A stretch of 55,548 nt of DNA from Bacteroidetes bacterium UBA1312 (GTDB taxonomy: Bacteria; Bacteroidota; Bacteroidia; Chitinophagales; Chitinophagaceae). This document shows positions 50,303-55,548 of the stretch, in pieces. The stretch is taken from assembly GCA_002307135.1 (NCBI GenBank), contig DBTQ01000010.1, positions 1-55,548 of the forward strand, given 5' to 3'. A program made the translations under genes and the position numbers. Under the pieces are notes generated by a model. That model was given only the letters and a program-made list of their open reading frames with translations, ran no database searches and was not told where the DNA came from. Position 1 is the first letter of the stretch. Every line of letters starts with the position of its first letter.

Positions 50303-51712
50303 ATGAAAAAAACACTATTTACAGCACTGGTTACATTGCTACAGTTTGGAAGCGTAAACGCTCAGGATTGTCCTAACGGGGATTTTGAGAACTGGACATC
50401 CCATCCATACAAAGTATCGGATTCCGGATGGTATAATTCCAATCTTCAATCACTCGTGAAAGAAGATAGTCTAACCGTTTGGCCAGTAACCGGATTCATC
50501 GGACAGGCAGTGCATATACAAACTGCTATTGTTGGTACAGACACACTTCAGGCATACGTTATTAATACATTAGGAGATCCTAAAGTTGGAACTGGAGGAA
50601 TGCCTTATTCACAACAACCAACAGCCATTGCCGGATACTACAGGTATAATTTAAAAGGAAATGATTCTGCATTGATGATCATTGAATTTAAAAAAGCTGG
50701 AATAGTTATTTCGGCTACCTCTTTTACATTTCGCAATGTTTCGGGCAGTATAGCTTCATTCACAGCATTTAGCTTTCCGCTTGCCTCAATACCTACTGCT
50801 CCAGATAGCGTTATTATAGGCATTGCTTCAAGTAATCTTGATGGCATAGGCGTGCAATCAGGTAGCTGGCTAGAAATCGATCAATTAAAATTTACAGGTT
50901 CCGGAATCACCGAGTCTATAGCTGGTGGCACTTTTGACAATTGGTCACCTCAGTCACTAGACAAACCTAACAACTGGCAGGTGCAAGCCCATGGCAATAG
51001 TGGGAATGGTGTAAATAAATCTACTAGTCATGTTTCAGGTAGCTACTCTATTCAATTAATTACACAACCGTCTAGCAGTGGTAGTGTTGAATGCGCAAAT
51101 ATCACTTCTGGCAATATGTCTGCCAACAATGGACCGTCGGGTGGAATACCATACACACTTATGTCCGATACACTTACTGGTTATTATAAGTATGCACCTA
51201 CAGGAACTGATACCGGGCGTATAAGCGTTAATTTATCTGCCGCAGGTATATATGTAGGAGGCAATAACTATCATTTCTTTAGTGCGCCAACATGGACCTA
51301 TTTTGAAATGCCTTTTAGTGCAATGACCACACCTGATACGATAAGGATAGATATTCAGTCAGGCAGTTGGAATGCAATCACTTCTGGTTCTGTACTCAAC
51401 ATTGATTACCTACAATTGAAGTCTCAACCCCTTCCGCCATTAAGTGTGAATAACATACAAAAACTATCTGACCATGTTATTGTTTATCCCAACCCTGTCA
51501 ATGATCTCCTCAACTTTAAATTTGAAAAAAGTGTTCAGGGTTCGGTTTCGGTAAAAATATACGACATCATGGGTCAGGTAATTGACTATAAAAATTATGA
51601 GGTTGCTCCTGCCGTTATATCCTTCCTCGTTGGACATCTGTCTTATGGCATGTATTTCTACGAAATCCGTAATAACGACACTGTAATCAGAGACAAGTTT
51701 ATTAAAGAATAA
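50303..51712 (+). CDS. T9SS type A sorting-domain protein
   Basis: The 469-residue product has a signal peptide (MKKTLFTALVTLLQFGSVNA, cut after about 20). There are two tandem copies of a jelly-roll-like module: the first at about 20-200 starting CPNGDFENWTSHPYKVSDSG, the second at about 205-375 starting AGGTFDNWSPQSLDKPNNWQ. The end is a typical T9SS C-terminal domain with DHVIVYPNPVNDLLNFKFEK, VSVKIYDIMGQVID and SYGMYFYEIRNNDTVIRDKF. It is exported across the outer membrane. Modules resemble carbohydrate-binding discoidin/PCMD-like folds. It is a surface member of the stress regulon. Confidence 0.9.
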   Translation: MKKTLFTALVTLLQFGSVNAQDCPNGDFENWTSHPYKVSDSGWYNSNLQSLVKEDSLTVWPVTGFIGQAVHIQTAIVGTDTLQAYVINTLGDPKVGTGGMPYSQQPTAIAGYYRYNLKGNDSALMIIEFKKAGIVISATSFTFRNVSGSIASFTAFSFPLASIPTAPDSVIIGIASSNLDGIGVQSGSWLEIDQLKFTGSGITESIAGGTFDNWSPQSLDKPNNWQVQAHGNSGNGVNKSTSHVSGSYSIQLITQPSSSGSVECANITSGNMSANNGPSGGIPYTLMSDTLTGYYKYAPTGTDTGRISVNLSAAGIYVGGNNYHFFSAPTWTYFEMPFSAMTTPDTIRIDIQSGSWNAITSGSVLNIDYLQLKSQPLPPLSVNNIQKLSDHVIVYPNPVNDLLNFKFEKSVQGSVSVKIYDIMGQVIDYKNYEVAPAVISFLVGHLSYGMYFYEIRNNDTVIRDKFIKE

Positions 51713-51717
51713 CATTA

Positions 51718-51742
51718 AAGCAGGGCTTTTACAGCCCTGCTT
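51718..51742 (+). terminator. Terminator after the T9SS gene
   Basis: AAGCAGGGCT (51718-51727) pairs perfectly with AGCCCTGCTT (51733-51742) around a 5-nt loop. The following tract is only moderately T-rich. Confidence 0.65.
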
Positions 51743-51782
51743 CATTTGCAACTAATTGCTCACAATAAATAATAATTTTTTT

Positions 51783-52256
51783 ATGAAAACAAATACTGGT
51801 TTAAAAGAAATAAATACAAAAGCAGTCGCAGTCGAGCTATGCAAGTTGCTGGCCGATGAATATATCATCTATACTAAAACTCGCAATGCGCATTGGAATA
51901 TTGAAGGTGCAGATTTTTATGCCATGCATAAATATTTTGAAGCTCAGTATGAAGCGCTGGATAACATCATTGATAGTATTGCAGAAAGAATACGTTCTAT
52001 TGGCCATTATGCACCGGCTACACTAACAGAATTCCTTAAACTTACCCACCTTTCTGAAAAAAGAATCGCTAAAAATGATAGCAAGAGTTTTATAAAAGAT
52101 CTGTTGTCTGACCATGATGAAATTATCATTTTCATACGAGAGAACATAAATTCATTTGCCAATAATTATCATGATTTGGGCACAAGTGATTACATCACAG
52201 GACTAATGGAACAACATGAAAAAATGAGTTGGATGCTACGTGCACACTTAAATTAA
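51783..52256 (+). CDS. dps: Dps-family ferritin-like DNA protection protein
   Basis: The product has about 157 residues. The four-helix Dps fold has intersubunit ferroxidase ligands in NAHWNIEGADFYAMHKYFEA (the two His) and YEALDNIIDSIAERIRSIG (Asp and Glu). It oxidises iron with peroxide and protects DNA in starvation. I chose the ATG at 51783; the frame is open a little upstream. Only 40 bases follow the T9SS terminator, and I find no TGAY-N4-RTCA site of its own. Confidence 0.92.
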   Translation: MKTNTGLKEINTKAVAVELCKLLADEYIIYTKTRNAHWNIEGADFYAMHKYFEAQYEALDNIIDSIAERIRSIGHYAPATLTEFLKLTHLSEKRIAKNDSKSFIKDLLSDHDEIIIFIRENINSFANNYHDLGTSDYITGLMEQHEKMSWMLRAHLN

Positions 52257-52278
52257 CCAAGATAAATTTTAAATAAAA

Positions 52279-53001
52279 ATGAACAATTTAGTAAATAAAG
52301 CAATACTAATAGTGGTAATGACTTCACTATTCTCCTGTAAGAAAACAGAAGATGATTCCAGTTGTTCTTTGAGGATATTAAAAAGCTCGACAGGACAGCT
52401 CCAGAGTATTACTGCCAACATTGATAATACTGGTTACACTAACGTCAATGCACAAACATTGCTTGCGGATGGTGGAGCCCCACTTAGAAATTACAACTGG
52501 TCTATAGAAAGTAGTCCTGTTCCGCCACAAGGCTTTATTTTCTGGCCTCAATCAGGCATTATTGACAGAACAACGGGTACGTCGAGCAATGGGTTAACTG
52601 TTGGTACATCAACATTTAATGTAACAGTCAGCGATGGCAATTGCAGCAAAACAGAAGCCATAGACATTATCGTTACAGGTTATACTCCCGGTCCTGCTGC
52701 CATCTTACAACAATTATCGACCAATTTTCAATTAAAAAATGGAGATGCCAATAAACCTTATGGAGCATCATTATTTGCTATGGGCGGTACTCCTCCATAC
52801 TCATGGCAACTGGACGATACATACGCAGGAAGTGCAGATTTAACAAACGCGGGATTGTCAATAGATGCAACAGGTGGCATCGTAAGAGGTACCTCTCTAA
52901 ATAGTGCATCCGGAAAAACAATTAAATTTAAAGTTGTTGTTAAGGATAATACAGGTGATATAGCTGTATATAGCCCTGTGTACTCTATACTGGTAAACTA
53001 A
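52279..53001 (+). CDS. Lipoprotein with Ig-like repeats
   Basis: The 240-residue product has a lipoprotein signal peptide (KAILIVVMTSLFSC, followed by KKTEDDSSC). It has two similar beta-sandwich-like halves of about 100 residues; each contains a GGAPLRNYNWSIESS / GGTPPYSWQLDDTYA motif and a STFNVTVSDGNCSKTEA / FKVVVKDNTGDIAVYSP end, as in putative Ig (He_PIG-like) domains. Surface anchored; no enzymatic motif. It lies 22 bases after dps and is followed by a terminator. Confidence 0.75.
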   Translation: MNNLVNKAILIVVMTSLFSCKKTEDDSSCSLRILKSSTGQLQSITANIDNTGYTNVNAQTLLADGGAPLRNYNWSIESSPVPPQGFIFWPQSGIIDRTTGTSSNGLTVGTSTFNVTVSDGNCSKTEAIDIIVTGYTPGPAAILQQLSTNFQLKNGDANKPYGASLFAMGGTPPYSWQLDDTYAGSADLTNAGLSIDATGGIVRGTSLNSASGKTIKFKVVVKDNTGDIAVYSPVYSILVN

Positions 53002-53017
53002 CATGAACGTGTCTAAG

Positions 53018-53066
53018 TTTTATTATTCCCTGCATTCGAAAGTAAATGCAGGGAATAATAAAATTT
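53018..53066. terminator. Strong bidirectional terminator
   Basis: A 19-bp perfect stem (53018-53036 with 53045-53063; core ATTCCCTGCATT) with an 8-nt loop is flanked by T and A runs. Confidence 0.85.
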
Positions 53067-53132
53067 CACGAGTAGCATTGATAATCGGTCAAATTATACC
53101 AAGCCTTAAACAACAATTAAAATGAACGACCT

Positions 53133-53885
53133 ATGAAACGATTACAGAACAAAGTTGCGATAATTACAGGTGCCGCCGGGGGTATGGGCGAAGCTGAAGC
53201 AAGGTTATTCGCAAATCAGGGTGCCCATGTAATGGCTACTGATATACAAGGAGACAAACTTGCTTTATGGGTAGAAGATGCAAAAAAATCTGGGCTTTCT
53301 ATAGAACATTGTGCTCATGACGTTACATCCCAAAACGATTGGCAAAAGGTGATCGATAAAACTTTGGATGTTTTTGGACGTATTGATATTCTTATCAATA
53401 ATGCCGGTATTTTCCCGGGCTTTACTACAACTGAAAGTACAACAATAAGTTTGTGGGATAAAGTTATTGCGATAAATCTTACCGGTCCGTTTCTGGGATG
53501 TCAGCTTTGTATTCCACACATGAAAAAATCAGGTGGCGGATCTATAATTAATATCTCTTCCATAGCCGGACTGGTTGGTGGCAATGGCCCGGCTTATACA
53601 GCTTCGAAAGGTGGTCTGCGTTTACTTACTAAAGACTTAGCTGTAGAGTTAGCATCGAGTAAAATACGCGTCAACTCAATACACCCGGGTGGTGTATTGA
53701 CACCCATGACAGAGAGCATCGTAAATATGGAAGGCGGAGCAGAGTTGATGAAAGATATGTGTCCGCTAGGACGAATTGGGAATGCAATGGAAGTCGCTTA
53801 TGGTGCTTTATACCTTGCCTCCGATGAAGCAACTTATACTACAGGTGCAGAATTGGTCATCGACGGTGGTCTTGTCGCTAGGTAA
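53133..53885 (+). CDS. Short-chain dehydrogenase/reductase
   Basis: The 250-residue classical SDR has the Rossmann NAD(P) motif VAIITGAAGGMGEAEARLFA, the NNAG motif (DILINNAGIFPG), the catalytic Ser in IINISSIAGLVG, the YTASKGG active site (Y and K), and the C-terminal ASDEATYTTGAELVIDGGL. An Asp after the second strand (ATDIQGD) favours NAD+ over NADP+. The substrate is unknown. A longer, one-base-off palindrome (TGATAATCGGTCA, 53079-53091) lies upstream but lacks the -7 partner. The L,D-transpeptidase gene follows after 54 bases. Confidence 0.92.
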   Translation: MKRLQNKVAIITGAAGGMGEAEARLFANQGAHVMATDIQGDKLALWVEDAKKSGLSIEHCAHDVTSQNDWQKVIDKTLDVFGRIDILINNAGIFPGFTTTESTTISLWDKVIAINLTGPFLGCQLCIPHMKKSGGGSIINISSIAGLVGGNGPAYTASKGGLRLLTKDLAVELASSKIRVNSIHPGGVLTPMTESIVNMEGGAELMKDMCPLGRIGNAMEVAYGALYLASDEATYTTGAELVIDGGLVAR

Positions 53886-53939
53886 TATTTTTCATGGCAG
53901 TCATAGAGCAAGGATTTCCATTCTGATAACAGTTAAATT

Positions 53940-55232
53940 ATGCATAGAACAAATATTCGGGCAATATTTATCTTCCTCATTTTTTGCGTACAACATGCAC
54001 TTACGATGGATGTGTATGCACAGGGGCTGTTATATCCGGTTCTTGTCAATAAATTTTACGCGACAACCCATCAGCCACTATTTTGGTTAAATTCCGCTGC
54101 ATCTTCAAAAGAAATGAGGGTATTGTTACTGCAAAAATTAGAGAGTTCGGCATATATAGGTACAGACAGGAGCAGGTACAGCTATGGCAAATTGCTCGAA
54201 AGTAAACTTGAACAAACGGGCGATAGTGCAACGTTGAAAAAACTAGATATACGCTATACGGACGCTGCTATTGCTTATTGCAAAGATCTATATCAGGGTT
54301 ATGGGGTAAATACCTGGATCAAGTATGATGAATGGTCCACAAAATATGCAGACAGGGATAATGATTTTATAATTGGGCATTTGTCCACTATAAAGTCTTC
54401 TGCTGAACTGAATGGGTTTATTAATTCCCTGGAACCTGTCAGTAAAGAATATGCAGCATATAAGTCGGAGCTAGTCGCTCAATATATCAATAAAAATATT
54501 ATCAAAGCAAAGCAGGTTGCAGCCTCACTGAATTGCTACAGGTGGATACATCACTTTAATTTCGAAAAATTAATTGTAGTAAACGCAGCCTCCGCCACAC
54601 TCAATTATTATGAAAATAATAGGGAGATATTGTTTTCAAAAATGATTGTTGGCAAACCATCAAGAAGGACACCTCGTTTTGATGCGACTTGTAAGCAAAT
54701 TATTCTTTATCCTTACTGGAATGTGCCAACGGACATTGCATTAAAAGAGTTGGTACCCAAGTATAAAAGATACCCAAGCCTTGTTGATCAGCAAAGAATA
54801 CAAATATTGGACGCCAAGGGCAACATAGTAAATCCACATTCTATCAATTGGAGTCGCTACAGTAAGAACTATTTTCCATATAGACTGCGGCAATCGACTG
54901 GTTGTGACAACTCATTGGGTATTATAAAATTTGATTTAACATCGCCATTCGGTGTCTATCTGCATGATACGAATGAAAAAGGGTTGTTTAAATCGAATAA
55001 CAGGCACAGAAGTCATGGCTGTATGCGCGTTGAGAAAGCTATTGAACTCGGTAATTATCTTCTAAATAATAAACTGGATACCACTTTCCTTCAAGCCTGC
55101 TTCAAGGGCGAAGAGCCAAGAGCCATCCAACTGGAAAAACCTGTTCCTGTTTTTGTTGTTTACCTCACCGCAGCATTAGCAGATAATATTGTGGTAAATT
55201 ATTATCGCGATGTCTATCATCTTAATTATTAG
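53940..55232 (+). CDS. L,D-transpeptidase (YkuD/LdtD-like)
   Basis: The 430-residue product has a signal peptide (about 8-28). The first about 200 residues are a helical scaffold domain as in the large E. coli L,D-transpeptidase YcbB/LdtD. The YkuD catalytic domain spans about 210-380 and ends in the catalytic motif RSHGCMRVEKAIELGNYLL, with the His and Cys; the PYWNVPTDIALKELVPK stretch upstream is also characteristic. It makes 3-3 crosslinks in peptidoglycan or anchors proteins to it. L,D-crosslinks are favoured in stationary cells. Confidence 0.9.
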   Translation: MHRTNIRAIFIFLIFCVQHALTMDVYAQGLLYPVLVNKFYATTHQPLFWLNSAASSKEMRVLLLQKLESSAYIGTDRSRYSYGKLLESKLEQTGDSATLKKLDIRYTDAAIAYCKDLYQGYGVNTWIKYDEWSTKYADRDNDFIIGHLSTIKSSAELNGFINSLEPVSKEYAAYKSELVAQYINKNIIKAKQVAASLNCYRWIHHFNFEKLIVVNAASATLNYYENNREILFSKMIVGKPSRRTPRFDATCKQIILYPYWNVPTDIALKELVPKYKRYPSLVDQQRIQILDAKGNIVNPHSINWSRYSKNYFPYRLRQSTGCDNSLGIIKFDLTSPFGVYLHDTNEKGLFKSNNRHRSHGCMRVEKAIELGNYLLNNKLDTTFLQACFKGEEPRAIQLEKPVPVFVVYLTAALADNIVVNYYRDVYHLNY

Positions 55233-55489
55233 AGATTAAAATACAACACATAAATAAAATGATTATTGTTCAAGGTTGGTAACACAAAACCATAACTCGA
55301 CCTATTAAATTGATAGGTTGTCCTATTAAAATCATAGGCTAACCAGCTTGCTGGAAATGGTGTCACCGAGATATGCAGTGGTGGTTCAGCGAGCAGGTAT
55401 AAAAGGAACATTCGTGAACCAATACGTACTAGATAATAAACAAAAAAGCGTGTAAGTTAGAACTTACACGCTTTTGAACTAGTAAAGTG
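55233..55489. other. Spacer with twin palindromes before the tRNA
   Basis: No gene. CCTATTAAATTGATAGG (55301-55317) and CCTATTAAAATCATAGG (55322-55338) are two near-identical palindromes 21 bases apart. They could be a twin operator or hairpins. Confidence 0.35.
55444..55475 (-). terminator. Terminator of tRNA-Ser
   Basis: AAAAGCGTGTAAGTT (55444-55458) pairs perfectly with AACTTACACGCTTTT (55461-55475), a 15-bp stem. On the minus strand a T-run follows, right after the tRNA gene. Confidence 0.8.
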
Positions 55490-55548
55490 CGGAGAGAGAG
55501 GGATTCGAACCCCCGGACCTGTAACAGTCAACGGTTTTCAAGACCGCC
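55490..55548 (-). tRNA. tRNA-Ser (anticodon UGA), 3' part, cut by the window edge
   Basis: Read on the minus strand, the segment shows an anticodon arm GCGGT-CTTGAAA-ACCGT with anticodon TGA, a long class II variable arm, a T arm with GGTTCGAATCC, and the 3' half of the acceptor stem TCTCTCC with discriminator G. CCA is not encoded. The 5' part lies beyond the right end of the window. Confidence 0.92.

Noticed and set aside
53079..53091. TGATAATCGGTCA before the short-chain dehydrogenase gene as a regulon site
   Set aside because: The spacer between half-sites is five bases, not four, and no TANNTTTG-like box lies at the right distance.
55301..55338. CRISPR array
   Set aside because: Only two palindromic units 21 bases apart with no unique spacers and no cas genes in the window.

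Overview
The window looks like a chromosomal segment of a Bacteroidota bacterium. A member of Chitinophagaceae or a relative is my guess, not a proof. The signs are TANNTTTG-type -7 promoter elements, a protein with a type IX secretion (T9SS) C-terminal sorting domain, a TonB-dependent receptor followed by a DUF4249-type lipoprotein, LytTR two-component genes, AT-rich spacers, and a hisGDCBHAFI(E) operon with fused hisB and hisIE. No phage, plasmid or CRISPR signature is visible.

Left part (1-3250): small secreted proteins and lipoproteins, a REP-associated tyrosine transposase (RAYT)-type gene, and a few GC-rich dispersed repeat copies. 3047-10181: a complete histidine operon. It is preceded by a promoter, a 23-codon leader peptide containing five histidines and a strong terminator, so it is probably controlled by attenuation. 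10182-13118: a mostly non-coding gap, the kup potassium transporter, and another gap. 13119-20609, all on the minus strand: a BlaI-type repressor with an M56 peptidase/amidase gene whose 3' part has been overwritten by a copy of the neighbouring LytTR gene tail, then the operon TonB receptor - DUF4249 lipoprotein - LytS-type kinase - LytTR regulator. 20986-25029: a TetR regulator divergent from bestrophin, beta-carbonic anhydrase, purK and purE, which reads as a bicarbonate-supply-plus-purine module. 25232-31307: a MarR-controlled RND efflux operon.

31439 to about 51712 is the most interesting part. It is an island of stress genes: a universal stress protein, two three-BON proteins, an eRF1-like protein, a polysaccharide deacetylase, Hsp20, a nitroreductase, a CHAD protein, MlaEFD, LOG, PEP synthase and a T9SS cargo protein, followed by Dps. 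At least nine promoters share one rigid layout: an FNR/CRP-like palindrome TGAY-N4-RTCA, exactly 23 bp, then a TANNTTTG-like -7 box. That places the palindrome near -41.5, the class II activator position. In the middle of the island lie a histidine kinase whose membrane domain matches the plant ethylene receptor at its Cu/ethylene-binding residues, and a response regulator made of a receiver fused to a CRP-type cNMP-binding and HTH domain. I infer that this pair is the sensor and activator of the island, a Bacteroidota counterpart in spirit of the DosR or Anr dormancy/low-oxygen regulons.

The right end (51783-55548) holds Dps, a lipoprotein, a short-chain dehydrogenase, an L,D-transpeptidase, and the 3' part of a tRNA-Ser(UGA) cut by the window edge.
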